Shown here: positions 1 to 8,584 of the stretch, piece by piece
How positions within the stretch are numbered: position 1 is the first letter of the stretch
Layout: each line of letters begins with the position of its first letter
Notes under the pieces: generated by a model
Seen by the model: only the letters and a program-made list of their open reading frames with translations
Databases searched by the model: none
Told to the model about the DNA's origin: nothing
Assembly: GCF_030150155.1 (NCBI RefSeq)
Contig: NZ_JASLGR010000016.1
Location: forward strand, 128,547 to 192,546
DNA from: Nocardioides sp.
GTDB lineage: Bacteria > Actinomycetota > Actinomycetes > Propionibacteriales > Nocardioidaceae
Reading direction: 5' to 3'
DNA length: 64,000 nt
Position numbers and translations under genes: made by a program

Positions 1-258
1 GAGCTCGTCCGACGGCTCAACCAGCGCGGTAGCGCCGTGCTGCTCGTCGAGCAGTCGGTCAACGTCGCGCTCTCCCTCGTCGATCGGGTCTACATGATGG
101 AGAAGGGCGAGATCATCGCCGAGGAGCGGGCCTCCGTGCTCGCCGCCGACCCGGAGCGGGTGCAGGCGCTGATGCTCGGTGGTCACGTCGACAGGTCGGC
201 TCCCGAGGCTGTCGTACCGGCACCGGCTGCGGCCCGGGCCGAGGAGGTGAGCGCGTGA
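1..258 (+). CDS. Branched-chain amino-acid-type ABC transporter ATP-binding protein (LivF-like), 3' end only
   Basis: The reading frame is open from the first base, so the window starts inside the gene and only the last 85 residues are visible. The fragment reads through a VEQSVN motif, the H-loop region typical of LivF-type ATPases where Gln-Ser follows the Glu, and then an RVYMMEKGEI strand. Family knowledge places LivF as one of the two ATPases of a branched-chain amino acid or related carboxylate/amide importer. The C-terminal tail is Ala/Pro-rich and poorly conserved. The next gene starts on a GTGA overlap and encodes both permeases and the second ATPase, so this is the same operon. The substrate cannot be told from sequence. 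Confidence 0.85.
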   Translation, partial: ELVRRLNQRGSAVLLVEQSVNVALSLVDRVYMMEKGEIIAEERASVLAADPERVQALMLGGHVDRSAPEAVVPAPAAARAEEVSA

Positions 259-3155
259 TGGGCGGCTTCGACGTCGGTCTGGACCGGCTGGTGATCGGCC
301 TGTTCACCGGTCTGACCTACGGCATGCTCGCCGTGGGCCTGGTGCTGGTCTACCGCTCCAGCCGGTTCGTGAACTTCGCGCACGGCTCGGTGGGCGCCTT
401 CGGTGCCTCGATGCTCGCGCTCTTCGTGGGCGACCTGGGGGCGCCGTACTGGGTCTCCTTCGTGGTCGCCATCGTGATCGCCGGCCTGCTCTCGGCCTTC
501 GTCGAGATCCTGGTCGTACGCCGTCTCGACGGACGCCCCAGCATGGTCGGGATGATCGCCACGCTGGGTCTGTCCCAGCTGATCCTGGTGATGGCGCTGC
601 TGGTGAACTCCGACGGGGTCAGCGGCTTCACCTTCCCCAAGCCCACCGGACTGCCGACCTTCAAGATCCAGTCCCTGCCGATCGGCACGCCGTACGTCGC
701 GATGCTGATCCTGGCGCCGGTGCTGATGGCCCTGCTGGGCTGGTTCCTGCGCCACCACCGGATGGGCATCGCCATCCGTGCGGCCGCCGACGACCCGGCG
801 ATCGCCGCCCTGGAGGGCATCCCGGCCCGCTGGATGGCGACCCTGGCGTGGGCGATCGCCGGTGGCATCGCGGCGTTCTCGGCGATCCTGGTCACCCCGA
901 CCACGGCCGGCTCCGGGATGGAGGGGCTCGGCCCGGACCTGCTGCTCAAGGGACTCGTCGGGGCCGTGATCGCCCGGATGTCGTCGATCCCGATCGCGAT
1001 CGGCGCCTCGCTGGGCATCGGCGTGATCGAGCAGATCCTGCTCTCCAACCCCGACACGTCGGGGCTGGTGACCGTCGCGATCGCGGTGATCATCGTGATC
1101 GCGCTGCTGCGCCAGCCCGCCCTCGGCCGGGCGGGCCAGGACAAGGGCCGCTGGCGTCGCGTGGTGCTGCCGCCGCTGCCGCCGGCGTACCGCGCCGTGC
1201 GCAGCATCGTGTGGCTGCCGCGGGTCTGCGTGGCCGTCGGCGTCGTGGTGGCCGTCGGGCTGGCTCGGGTGGTCAGCAACGACACCGCCTCGGTGCTCAC
1301 CCAGGTCGCCGGCTACACCCTGGTCGGGCTCAGCGTGGGGCTGCTGACCGGCCTGTCGGGCCAGCTCTCGCTCGGCCAGTTCGCCTACGCCGGGATCGCG
1401 GCCGCGGCCTCGATCCACGTCGCCTCGGCGACCGGGAGCTTCCTGCTCGGCCTGCTCTGCGGCATCCTGTCCGGCGCCGTCGCCTCGATCCTGGTCGGCA
1501 TCCCCGCGATGCGGCTCAAGGGGCTGGCGCTGGCGGTGTCGACGCTGGCGTTCGCCCTGGCGACCGCCTCCTGGCTGCTGCGTCAGGGCGCCTTCCTCGG
1601 TGACGGCCTGGCCCCGGCCAAGCCGACCTGGTGGGGCAACCCGCTGACCTACGCCGTCGACTACTACTACTTCGCCGTGATCGGGCTGTGCCTGGGCGTG
1701 TGGGTGACCAACAACCTGCGCCACGGCGGTTTCGGCCGGGTGCTGCAGGCACTGCGGGACAACGAGCACGCCGCCCGCGCGCTGACCGTCGGACACCGCC
1801 AGCGCTTCATGCAGCTGTACGCCGTCTCCGGCGCGCTCGCCGGCCTCGGTGGCATCGTGATCGGCCACGGCCAGTCCCAGCTGACGGTCAACTCGTTCCC
1901 GGCCGACGCCTCGATCGACGTCGTCGCGCTCACCGTGATCGGTGGCCTCACCGTCACCCTCGGGCCCCTGGTCGGCTCGCTGCTGATCGTCGGCCTGCCC
2001 GGCCTGTTCGGGATGAACACCGCCGGTCAGGCGGTGCTGGCGGTCTCCTGGCTGCTGGTCGTGATCTTCCTGCCCGACGGTGTCGGCGGCGTCCTGATCG
2101 CCTTCCGCGACCGGGTCTACGACTGGCTCGCCCGCCGCGCCGGCCTCGACCCGCTGCGTGAGCGGCACGGTGTCGGCGACGTCGACGACCCGACCGACTC
2201 CGTGTCGCCGCTGCGCGCCCGGCCCCGCCTCGACCGGCTCGGCGCGAGCGCTCCGCCGGCGCTGTCCGACGACGGCCCGATCCTCAGCGTGCAGGGTGTC
2301 GGGCGCCGCTTCGGTGGCGTGATCGCCGTCGACCAGGTCAGCTTCGACGTCGCGCCGGGGGAGATCCTCGGCGTGATCGGGCCCAACGGTGCGGGCAAGA
2401 CCACCTGCTTCGAGATCGTGGCCGGCTTCACCGACCCCGATGCCGGCCGGATCGTCTACGACGGCATCGACGTCACCGGCGCGACCCCGGAGCAGCGCGC
2501 CCGCGAGGGCCTCGTCCGCTCCTTCCAGGACGCGGCGCTCTTCCCGACGCTGACGGTGCACGAGACGGTGATGGTCGCCCTGGAGTCGGCCGAGCCGACC
2601 CCGCTGTGGACCTCGGCCCTCGGGGTGCGCTCGGCCGAACGGGACAAGGCTGTGGCGGCCGACGAGCTGCTGGAGCAGATGCGGCTGACGCGGTACGCCC
2701 GGCACACCATCGGCGAGCTCTCCACCGGCACCCGTCGGGTGGTCGAGATCGCCTGCATGCTCGCGCTCAAGCCGCGGGTGCTGCTGCTCGACGAGCCCTC
2801 GGCCGGCATCGCCCAGTCCGAGAGCGAGGCGCTGGGTGACCTGCTGCTGGCGATCCGCGACGAGCTCGGCACCACGATGGTGATCATCGAGCACGACCTG
2901 CCGCTGCTGTCGCGGCTGTGCGACCGGATGGTCGCGATGAACCTGGGCCGAGTGATCGCCAGCGGCACCCCGGACGCGGTCCGCAGCGATCCCGCGGTGG
3001 TGACGTCGTACCTCGGTGCCGACGAGGCCGCGATCCACCGCTCCGGTGCCCGGCTGGTCGCCGAGCAGTGCGGCGGCGAGGGCTCGGTGAGCGGCGACAG
3101 CGTGACGAGCAGCGACAGCACCGTGATCGACGGCGACCCGGTGCCGGCCCGATGA
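255..3155 (+). CDS. Fused LivH-LivM-LivG branched-chain-type ABC transporter (two permeases plus ATPase)
   Basis: This 966-residue protein joins three parts that are usually separate. Residues about 1-290 are a LivH-type permease, about 305-630 a LivM-type permease, and about 672-930 a LivG-type ATPase. The ATPase shows Walker A GPNGAGKT at residues 709-716, an LSTGTRR signature, and Walker B LLLDEPSAG around 843-851. GTG at 255 is favoured because GGAGG lies 7 nt upstream and the codon overlaps the previous stop; ATG at 258 is the alternative. It should import a branched-chain amino acid, amide or small carboxylate together with the LivF at 1-258. No periplasmic binding protein gene lies in the window; it may be further upstream. 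The position beside the catabolic region suggests, but does not prove, a shared substrate. Confidence 0.9.
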   Translation: MMGGFDVGLDRLVIGLFTGLTYGMLAVGLVLVYRSSRFVNFAHGSVGAFGASMLALFVGDLGAPYWVSFVVAIVIAGLLSAFVEILVVRRLDGRPSMVGMIATLGLSQLILVMALLVNSDGVSGFTFPKPTGLPTFKIQSLPIGTPYVAMLILAPVLMALLGWFLRHHRMGIAIRAAADDPAIAALEGIPARWMATLAWAIAGGIAAFSAILVTPTTAGSGMEGLGPDLLLKGLVGAVIARMSSIPIAIGASLGIGVIEQILLSNPDTSGLVTVAIAVIIVIALLRQPALGRAGQDKGRWRRVVLPPLPPAYRAVRSIVWLPRVCVAVGVVVAVGLARVVSNDTASVLTQVAGYTLVGLSVGLLTGLSGQLSLGQFAYAGIAAAASIHVASATGSFLLGLLCGILSGAVASILVGIPAMRLKGLALAVSTLAFALATASWLLRQGAFLGDGLAPAKPTWWGNPLTYAVDYYYFAVIGLCLGVWVTNNLRHGGFGRVLQALRDNEHAARALTVGHRQRFMQLYAVSGALAGLGGIVIGHGQSQLTVNSFPADASIDVVALTVIGGLTVTLGPLVGSLLIVGLPGLFGMNTAGQAVLAVSWLLVVIFLPDGVGGVLIAFRDRVYDWLARRAGLDPLRERHGVGDVDDPTDSVSPLRARPRLDRLGASAPPALSDDGPILSVQGVGRRFGGVIAVDQVSFDVAPGEILGVIGPNGAGKTTCFEIVAGFTDPDAGRIVYDGIDVTGATPEQRAREGLVRSFQDAALFPTLTVHETVMVALESAEPTPLWTSALGVRSAERDKAVAADELLEQMRLTRYARHTIGELSTGTRRVVEIACMLALKPRVLLLDEPSAGIAQSESEALGDLLLAIRDELGTTMVIIEHDLPLLSRLCDRMVAMNLGRVIASGTPDAVRSDPAVVTSYLGADEAAIHRSGARLVAEQCGGEGSVSGDSVTSSDSTVIDGDPVPAR

Positions 3156-3215
3156 CCGAGACGACGGAGCGAGACGACTGAGATGACCCCGACGACCCTG
3201 CCTGAGGAGACCGCA

Positions 3216-3923
3216 GTGACACCTCGATCGACGATCCGGCGCCTGAGCGGACGCGCCGCAGCGGTGGCCGCCGCCTTCGGGCTGGTGCTGGCCAGTGCCG
3301 CGCCCAGCTTCGCGGCGCCCTCCCTGACCGTGGACGCGACCTCGGGGCTGAAGGACGGTCAGACGCTGACCATCTCCGGCACCGGCTTCGCGGCCAACCT
3401 GAAGAGCATCGCGATCGGCCAGTGCGTGCAGGGCTACACCGGCCCGGCCGACTGCAACACCAGCGGTGGCGCCCAGTTCAAGAACGCCGACGCCTCGGGC
3501 AACGTCGCCTCCTTCTCCATCGTGGTCAAGGAGAAGTTCGGCAACCATGACTGCGCCAAGGAGGTCTGCCTGATCGCAGGCGCTCCGCTGCCGACCGGCA
3601 ACACTGCGGCGGTGGTCAAGGCCAACACCTACGAGGTGCCGATCTACTTCGGTGACGCGGGCCCGGCGGCTCCGGCCACCACCGCTCCCGCGGCCCCGGC
3701 GGCCACCACCGCCCCGGTCGCGCCGGCGGCCCCGGTCGCCACCACGATGGCGACCTCGGCCCTGGCGATGACCTCGACCGCGACCGTCACCGGTGCCGTC
3801 ACCCCGACCGGCTCCAACGGGGCGATCGGCTTCCTTCTGCTCGGGGCCGGGGCCCTGATCGCTGGTGGTGCCGGCGTGATGCTGACCCAGTCACGCCGGG
3901 TCCGTCCGGGAGGGGAGCGGTGA
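3216..3923 (+). CDS. Secreted, membrane-anchored protein with neocarzinostatin-like domain
   Basis: GTG at 3216 is preferred over ATG at 3183 because GAGGAG lies just upstream and the product then opens with a normal signal peptide: RRLSGR, a hydrophobic stretch, and an Ala-rich cleavage site near residue 35. The mature part (about residues 35-145) matches the neocarzinostatin apoprotein fold: a TVDATSGLKDGQTLTISG-type first strand, then an IGQC strand and two Cys pairs. A Pro/Ala/Thr linker follows, then a C-terminal hydrophobic helix and an Arg-rich tail, but no clear LPxTG. It overlaps the next surface-protein gene by 1-4 bp. Its function is unknown; family members without a chromophore are usually surface proteins of unknown role. 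Confidence 0.6.
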   Translation: MTPRSTIRRLSGRAAAVAAAFGLVLASAAPSFAAPSLTVDATSGLKDGQTLTISGTGFAANLKSIAIGQCVQGYTGPADCNTSGGAQFKNADASGNVASFSIVVKEKFGNHDCAKEVCLIAGAPLPTGNTAAVVKANTYEVPIYFGDAGPAAPATTAPAAPAATTAPVAPAAPVATTMATSALAMTSTATVTGAVTPTGSNGAIGFLLLGAGALIAGGAGVMLTQSRRVRPGGER

Positions 3924-5161
3924 TGCGTGGTTCACGTGCCGTCCGGGCTGCCCTGGCCGTCGCGACCGCGGGACTGACGCTGGGGCCGTGGGGTGCGCTG
4001 ACGGCGCCGGCCTCGGCCGCCCCGGCGGGCGCTGCGGTCGGCACGGTGACGTTCAGCTGTCGGATCGGGAGCTTCCCGGCGTACACCTGGACTCCGACCG
4101 TGACGGTCTCGGCGGTCCGCCCGGCGAACTCCACGATGACGTCGCTGACCGGCCACGTCACCGACATGGCCGGCAAGGCGCCGGTGAAGCTCAACTACGA
4201 CGCCAGTGACTCCCTGACGCTCGACCTCGACGGCACCACCGCCACCCCGACCGGCTCGGGGCACGTCAAGACGACGGAGATCTACCAGGACTTCGCCCTG
4301 CCCGACGTGAGCGGCACCGTCAGCTCGGCCGCGGCGACGGTCACCGTGACGGCGAAGAGCTTCTCCTTCCTGGTCGATCCGACCGGGATGAAGATGAGCG
4401 GCGTCTGCACCCCGACCGGGGCGGGCACGGTCGGCACGATGAAGATCGTCACCGGCGTGGCCCCGACCCCGACCGTGCAGCCGACCACCACCAGCTCGGC
4501 GACCGCCACCCCGAGCGCGTCGGCGACGGCGACCGCGACGGCCAGCGCGGATGCCTCCGGCACCCCGGCGCAGGGCAAGGTCACCTTCGCCTGCCTCCTC
4601 AACCAGACCAGCAGCAAGTTCACCTACCCGGTCACGATCGCGGTCTCGGGCTACCGCCCCTCGGGGTCGAGCACGCTCTCCCTGTCGGCCACCATGAGCG
4701 ACATCCCCGGGATCGCGCCGGTGGTGGTCGACGGCACGATGGACGTCACGCTCGGGGTCACGGTCGGCGGTGCCAAGGCGAGCCTGACCGGGTCGACGCA
4801 CGCCAAGGCGTCGCCGTACCAGGTGGTGCCGGTGCCGACCCTGACCGGCAGCGTGACCACCAGCGGGGACGACCTCACGGTGGTGGCGCGCTCCTTCAGG
4901 TTCTCCTTCCCCGACATGAGCATCGACGCCGACTGCACCGCTGCCACGCGCCTGACCAAGGTGATGAAGGTCGGCACCAAGGCCAGTACGACGACCACGT
5001 CGTCGACCAGCACCAGCGGATCGAGCAGCACCAGCGGGTCGGGCACCTCCTCGACGCTGCCCAAGACCGGCGCCAGCAACCTCGGCCTGATGCTCACCGG
5101 TGGCCTCGGCCTGGTGGTGATGGGGGCTGCGGGTCTGATCCTGGTCCGCCGGCTGGGCTGA
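3920..5161 (+). CDS. LPxTG-anchored cell-wall protein with two repeated beta-rich domains
   Basis: The product has 413 residues. An N-terminal signal peptide is followed by two similar domains of about 120 residues, each beginning with a Phe-x-Cys strand and ending in a single Cys (DADC/SGVC). They are separated and followed by Thr/Ser/Ala linkers. The C-terminus has the full sortase signal: LPKTG, a hydrophobic helix and an Arg-Arg-Leu-Gly tail, so the protein should be covalently attached to peptidoglycan. The start is GTG at 3920 or ATG at 3923, both overlapping the upstream stop. The paired domains look like the DUF6801-type domains of the protein at 18416-20455. No enzymatic motif is visible. 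A strong hairpin terminator follows. Confidence 0.7.
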   Translation: MMRGSRAVRAALAVATAGLTLGPWGALTAPASAAPAGAAVGTVTFSCRIGSFPAYTWTPTVTVSAVRPANSTMTSLTGHVTDMAGKAPVKLNYDASDSLTLDLDGTTATPTGSGHVKTTEIYQDFALPDVSGTVSSAAATVTVTAKSFSFLVDPTGMKMSGVCTPTGAGTVGTMKIVTGVAPTPTVQPTTTSSATATPSASATATATASADASGTPAQGKVTFACLLNQTSSKFTYPVTIAVSGYRPSGSSTLSLSATMSDIPGIAPVVVDGTMDVTLGVTVGGAKASLTGSTHAKASPYQVVPVPTLTGSVTTSGDDLTVVARSFRFSFPDMSIDADCTAATRLTKVMKVGTKASTTTTSSTSTSGSSSTSGSGTSSTLPKTGASNLGLMLTGGLGLVVMGAAGLILVRRLG

Positions 5162-5185
5162 GCCTGAACGACACCTGGCCAGAAG

Positions 5186-5215
5186 AAGAGCCTCCTGGAT
5201 CTCCAGGAGGCTCTT
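5186..5215. terminator. Bidirectional hairpin terminator
   Basis: Thirteen bases (5186-5198) pair perfectly with 5203-5215 around a 4-nt ATCT loop. The stem is AAGAG-CCTCCTGG. It lies between convergent genes ending at 5161 (+) and 5259 (-) and can serve both strands, because A-rich and T-rich ends flank the stem. Confidence 0.85.
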
Positions 5216-5258
5216 CCTCTGGCCATTCATCTCTCGGTGGGCCCGAGCCTCGGTGGGC

Positions 5259-6101
5259 TCAGTAGGCGAACGAGCGCGACGCGGTGAACCCGGTCGCGCT
5301 CAGTGCTGCCACCGAGATCGGGGAGGACGGCGAGGCGATCTCGTCGCGGTACTCCAGGGGCGGCAGACCGTTCTCGGCCGACAGCGCGTCGAAGAGCTCG
5401 GCGTTGCGCGGGCCGACCTCGGGGTGGGTGAGGTTGAACAGCCCGCTGATCGGGTGCTCGACGGCGTGCACGATGGCGTCGGCGGCGTCCTCGACCTGGA
5501 GCCGGTAGAGCAGGGCGTCGGCGGAGAACGGCACCGAGCCGCCGAGGTACTGGTGGGCCATCTTCACCTTCTCCGCGATCGGCGGGTCACCGGCACCGAA
5601 GATGTCGCCGCAGCGGAACACCACGGAGCGGTCCCCGGCCGCGGCGTACGTCGCCTCCATCAGCAGGAAGTTGGCCGGGCTCGGGTCGGTGGAGTCGGTG
5701 ACGGGGGAGGACTCGTCGATCAGGTCGAGGTGGTTGGCGGCGTCGCCGTAGACCGAGAGCGAGGACAGGGCGATCAGGCGGGTGGTCGGGGCGGTCGCCG
5801 CGACCACGTTCTCGGCGGTGCGGACCAGGATCTCGTGGTAGGTCTTGGCCCGGCCTTCGGGGTCCATCGAGCCCTGCGCCGAGGGCCCGGCGGTGATCAC
5901 GACGGCGTCCTTGCCCTCGACCGCGGCGGTGACCTCGTCGAGGTTCGAGCCGCGCAGCACCCGGGCCGAGCCGAACCGCTCGGTCAGGGTCGCCACCTTC
6001 TCGGCCGAGGTGGCCGTGACGGTGACGTCGTGGCCCAGCGCGATCAGCCGCTCGGCGGTGGCGGAGCCGACGAAGCCGGCGCCGATCACGAGGATCTTCA
6101 T
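5259..6101 (-). CDS. NAD(P)-dependent epimerase/dehydratase-like oxidoreductase
   Basis: The 280-residue product starts at ATG 6101, which overlaps the stop of the upstream gene (ATGA), and opens with an N-terminal Rossmann motif GAGFVGSA at residues 7-14. It resembles the atypical extended SDR/NAD-epimerase family: a SLSVYGD strand, then a DIFGAG loop and a C-terminal substrate domain. The classical YxxxK is not clear, so the catalytic type is uncertain. It is translationally coupled to the RCC-reductase-like gene, so the two probably act on the same compound. It could also be an NAD(P)-binding accessory or a reductase of a ring substituent. The longer frame extending to 6680 is not used. 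Confidence 0.7.
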   Translation of the reverse strand: MKILVIGAGFVGSATAERLIALGHDVTVTATSAEKVATLTERFGSARVLRGSNLDEVTAAVEGKDAVVITAGPSAQGSMDPEGRAKTYHEILVRTAENVVAATAPTTRLIALSSLSVYGDAANHLDLIDESSPVTDSTDPSPANFLLMEATYAAAGDRSVVFRCGDIFGAGDPPIAEKVKMAHQYLGGSVPFSADALLYRLQVEDAADAIVHAVEHPISGLFNLTHPEVGPRNAELFDALSAENGLPPLEYRDEIASPSSPISVAALSATGFTASRSFAY

Positions 6102-6922
6102 GAGGTCTCCTTCATCTGTGCCAGCCCGGCCCGAACGGCGACGAGCTCGTCGACCCGCTCGGCGCCGAGGAAGCGCTTGGACAGTTCGTTCATCGGGTCG
6201 AGGGTGTAGCCGTAGGTGCGGACAGCATGATCGCGGGTGCGCAGGGCGGCGCGGTCGGCGGCCGGGACCTGGCGCTCGGCGGTCGCCTCGGCGACCCAGC
6301 CCAGCCAGGTGTCGACCCGCTCCATCACCGCGGCGCGCAGGGTGTCCACGACGCCCTCGGAGCGCTCGGCCATGTAGGAGTGGCCGCTGGGGGAGAGGAA
6401 GGCGCGCATGTAGCTGCCGTGGCTGACCGACCAGGTCAGTCGGTCGTCGCCGCGCAGCGCGAGCCAGGCGTCGTTGCCCGCGGTGTAGTAGCGGTCCAGG
6501 TAGTCGATCTCGGTCATCAGATCCCGGCGCGGGACCAGGTCGGAGTAGAAGAAGATCTGGGGCACCGTGCCGAACACGATGATCAGGTGCGGCACGTCGA
6601 TGTGCGGGCCGAGCCAGACCTGGAGGTTCATGTCCAGGATCGAGGCGCTGCGGTTGCCGATCCAGGAGTGCACCAGCCACTCCGCACCCGCCTCGGCGTC
6701 GCCCGCGAACGTGTTGAGCGAGCCCTCGTAGTCCCCGGCCTCGGTCGACCAGGAGTCGAGTCCGGCGCTGCTGGGGTGGGGCTGGACGGGCAGAGCCGCC
6801 GTGATCTTCGCCTTGGCCTCGCTCAGGATCTCCCAGAACCGGGCCCAGAGGTCATGGCTGTCCACGTCTGGCGCCTCGGCCAGGAACTCGTGGATCGTCT
6901 TCGTCTGCGTGCTGTTGCTCAC
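6098..6922 (-). CDS. Red chlorophyll catabolite reductase (RCCR)-like protein
   Basis: The start is GTG at 6922, giving 274 residues. From memory of plant RCCR (ACD2), the middle and C-terminal parts align by pattern: a WLVHSWIGN strand, a PHL strand, DLVPRRDL followed by DYLDRYY, then VSHGSYMRAFLSPSG, and a C-terminal RD..R...LDP.....FLG segment. Plant RCCR belongs to the ferredoxin-dependent bilin reductase superfamily and reduces a double bond of an open-chain tetrapyrrole. Whether the catalytic acidic residues are kept could not be confirmed by eye. Bacterial homologues are usually annotated only as oxidoreductase. The gene is divergent from a 13-gene catabolic operon and overlaps the downstream dehydrogenase gene by 4 bp. 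The substrate here is inferred, not shown. Confidence 0.6.
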   Translation of the reverse strand: MSNSTQTKTIHEFLAEAPDVDSHDLWARFWEILSEAKAKITAALPVQPHPSSAGLDSWSTEAGDYEGSLNTFAGDAEAGAEWLVHSWIGNRSASILDMNLQVWLGPHIDVPHLIIVFGTVPQIFFYSDLVPRRDLMTEIDYLDRYYTAGNDAWLALRGDDRLTWSVSHGSYMRAFLSPSGHSYMAERSEGVVDTLRAAVMERVDTWLGWVAEATAERQVPAADRAALRTRDHAVRTYGYTLDPMNELSKRFLGAERVDELVAVRAGLAQMKETS

Positions 6923-6934
6923 TCCGGCAGGATA

Positions 6935-6951
6935 ACGATATATGATCTATT
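6935..6951. promoter_or_regulatory. AT-rich divergent promoter/operator between RCCR-like gene and 13-gene operon
   Basis: An island of A/T in very GC-rich DNA carries GATATATGATC at 6937-6947. TATGAT (6941-6946) is a near-consensus -10 for the rightward operon, followed 23 nt later by ATG 6970 with AGGAGGTG as ribosome site. The same 11-mer occurs in the same orientation relative to its gene at 28526-28536, so it may also be a regulator site. Confidence 0.6.
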
Positions 6952-6969
6952 CTACTAGGAGGTGAAGGG

Positions 6970-7305
6970 ATGATCGTCGTCGCCAGCCAGGCATGGAGCC
7001 GCCCGTCGGAGGAGCATGCACAGGCCTACATCGCGCTCAGTGGCGAGTTCGCCCGCTTCTTCGAGGCGCACCCGGGCTACCGCGGCCGCCGGCTCGTGCG
7101 CAGCACCGAGGACCCGTGGCACTTCACCCACCTGCGCTACTTCGACACCCTCGCCGACTACGAGGAGTGCACCGCCGCACCCGGCTACGTCGCCCACACC
7201 GAGGCGATGTATGCCCACCTCCAGCCCTACGACGCCTCCCGCGGCTACCCGCGCGAGGTGCTCGAGGTCGTGCTCGACGACCCCGACCCCCGAGGCGGCC
7301 GCTGA
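6970..7305 (+). CDS. ABM/Dabb-fold small monooxygenase-like protein
   Basis: This 111-residue protein has the ferredoxin-like alpha/beta-barrel pattern of the antibiotic-biosynthesis-monooxygenase (ABM) superfamily: an N-terminal strand, the HPGYRGRRLVRS turn, then HFTHLRYFDTLADYE and a late YVAHTEAM helix. The superfamily includes heme-opening IsdG enzymes; a His at the equivalent place is present, but I do not see IsdG's Trp, so heme cleavage is not claimed. It is the first gene of the operon, with a strong AGGAGGTG ribosome site. Its stop overlaps the next start (TGATG). The likely role is oxygen-dependent oxidation or binding of an aromatic substrate. Confidence 0.6.
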   Translation: MIVVASQAWSRPSEEHAQAYIALSGEFARFFEAHPGYRGRRLVRSTEDPWHFTHLRYFDTLADYEECTAAPGYVAHTEAMYAHLQPYDASRGYPREVLEVVLDDPDPRGGR

Positions 7306-8045
7306 TGGCGACCTTCGTCCTCGTCCACGGCGCCTTCCGTGGGGGCTGGGCCTGGCGGCGGGTACGTCGTCACCTGAGCGCCGCGGGCCACGACGTCTAC
7401 GCCCCCAGCCTGCTCGGTGCCGGTGAGCTCGCGCCCCAGATCGGTGCGGTGACGGGACTCGACGTCTGGGTCGACCAGGTCGCGGCCCTGATCGAGCTCG
7501 AGGACCTCGACGACGTGATCCTGGTCGGGCACAGCCAGGGCGGGCTGGTCACCACCAGCGTGGCCGCCCGGATCCCGGAGCGGATCGCGGCGCTGGTCCA
7601 CCTCGACGCCGCCGTGCCCGAGCCGGGGTGGCGCGCCGTCGACCTGACCCCCGGCGGTGCCCCCGCGACGTTGCCGCCGCGGACGGCAGTCGTGCCGCCC
7701 AGTCCCGTGCTGGAGGCCGAGCACGGCGGGGAGCACAACGCCGTCACCGCCGCCTGGCTCGCCGCCCGCACCACCCCCTCACCGGTCGCTGTCGCACTCG
7801 ATCCGGTGCCGGCCGTGCCTGCCGAGGTGCCTGAGCACTTCGTCTTCTTCACCGACACCCCTGCGGGCTATCCCGCGGGCGTCGTACGGGCTCGACTGGC
7901 GTCGGCCTCCCATCCGTTCCGGCTGATCGACGCCGGTCACGATGCCCCGCTGAGCGACCCGATCGTGGTCGCTGCGCTCCTGCTGGAGCTGGCGGAGGCG
8001 CCACACGCATCACCACACGCACAGCGAAAGGACCCCACGGAGTGA
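7305..8045 (+). CDS. Alpha/beta hydrolase of the EstC/methylesterase (MES/HNL) type
   Basis: ATG 7305 overlaps the previous stop by one base, and the product has 246 residues. The motifs are VLVHGA near residue 5 (oxyanion), nucleophile elbow GHSQGG with Ser77, and DAGHDAPL with His212; an Asp between them completes a plausible triad. The N-terminus (FVLVHGAF.GGWAW) is typical of the plant methylesterase/hydroxynitrile lyase and bacterial EstC group, not of dienelactone hydrolases. In plants, MES16 and pheophorbidase of this group demethylate chlorophyll catabolites. That parallel is suggestive next to the RCCR-like gene, but this family acts on many methyl and aryl esters. It overlaps the next gene by 4 bp (GTGA). 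Confidence 0.75.
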   Translation: MATFVLVHGAFRGGWAWRRVRRHLSAAGHDVYAPSLLGAGELAPQIGAVTGLDVWVDQVAALIELEDLDDVILVGHSQGGLVTTSVAARIPERIAALVHLDAAVPEPGWRAVDLTPGGAPATLPPRTAVVPPSPVLEAEHGGEHNAVTAAWLAARTTPSPVAVALDPVPAVPAEVPEHFVFFTDTPAGYPAGVVRARLASASHPFRLIDAGHDAPLSDPIVVAALLLELAEAPHASPHAQRKDPTE

Positions 8046-8581
8046 ACGTGCAACAGGGCTGGCAGGGCCGATTCTTCGAGGACTTCACCGTCGGTGACGT
8101 CTACCAGCACCCGCTGGGCAGGACCGTGACGGAGTACGACAACATCTCGTTCTCGCTGCTCACGATGAACACCAACCAGATGCACTTCAACTCCGAGTAC
8201 GCCGCGAGGTCGGAGTTCAAGCAGCCGCTGGTGGTCTCCACGCTGACGGTGGCGATCGCGGTCGGGCAGTCGGTCACCGACCTGACCCAGAACGCGTTCG
8301 CGAACCTGGGCTGGGACGAGATCCGGATGACCCACCCGGTCTTCGCCGGGGACACCCTCTACAGCGAGTCGATCGTGCTGGAGAAGCGCGAGTCCGACTC
8401 GCGGCCGCACGCCGGCATCGTCACGGTCAAGACCCGCACCCTCAACCAGCACGGCGACGAGGTCTGCTCCTTCAAGCGGACGTTCTACGTCTACAAGACC
8501 GGTGCCGAGCAGCTGGAGGGGATCTTCCCCGACGGCAAGCGTCCGATCGAGGCCGGCACGGACCTCGACCAGAAGGCCTGA
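8042..8581 (+). CDS. MaoC-family hydratase, mesaconyl-CoA hydratase-like
   Basis: The 179-residue single hotdog domain starts at GTG 8042, with GAAAGGA upstream. The catalytic segment reads TMNTNQMHFN (around residues 41-50), the variant I associate with mesaconyl-CoA C4-hydratase/beta-methylmalyl-CoA dehydratase. Ordinary R-hydratases have GD.NP.H instead. It would add water to a branched unsaturated acyl-CoA such as mesaconyl-CoA or an alkylated analogue. The operon also carries a CoA transferase (9613-10821) and a CitE/citramalyl-CoA-lyase-like protein (17311-18195), which would come before and after this step. The exact substrate is inferred. Confidence 0.75.
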   Translation: MNVQQGWQGRFFEDFTVGDVYQHPLGRTVTEYDNISFSLLTMNTNQMHFNSEYAARSEFKQPLVVSTLTVAIAVGQSVTDLTQNAFANLGWDEIRMTHPVFAGDTLYSESIVLEKRESDSRPHAGIVTVKTRTLNQHGDEVCSFKRTFYVYKTGAEQLEGIFPDGKRPIEAGTDLDQKA

Positions 8582-8584
8582 ACC

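Noticed and set aside
183..3548. 1121-residue minus-strand reading frame opposite the Liv genes
   Set aside because: His/Gln/Arg/Gly-rich composition typical of an antisense frame in GC-rich DNA; the plus strand carries a clear three-domain ABC protein.
6970..7305. IsdG-type heme oxygenase for the ABM-fold protein
   Set aside because: The general fold and a His fit, but the Asn and Trp needed for heme ruffling are not seen; kept as generic ABM fold.
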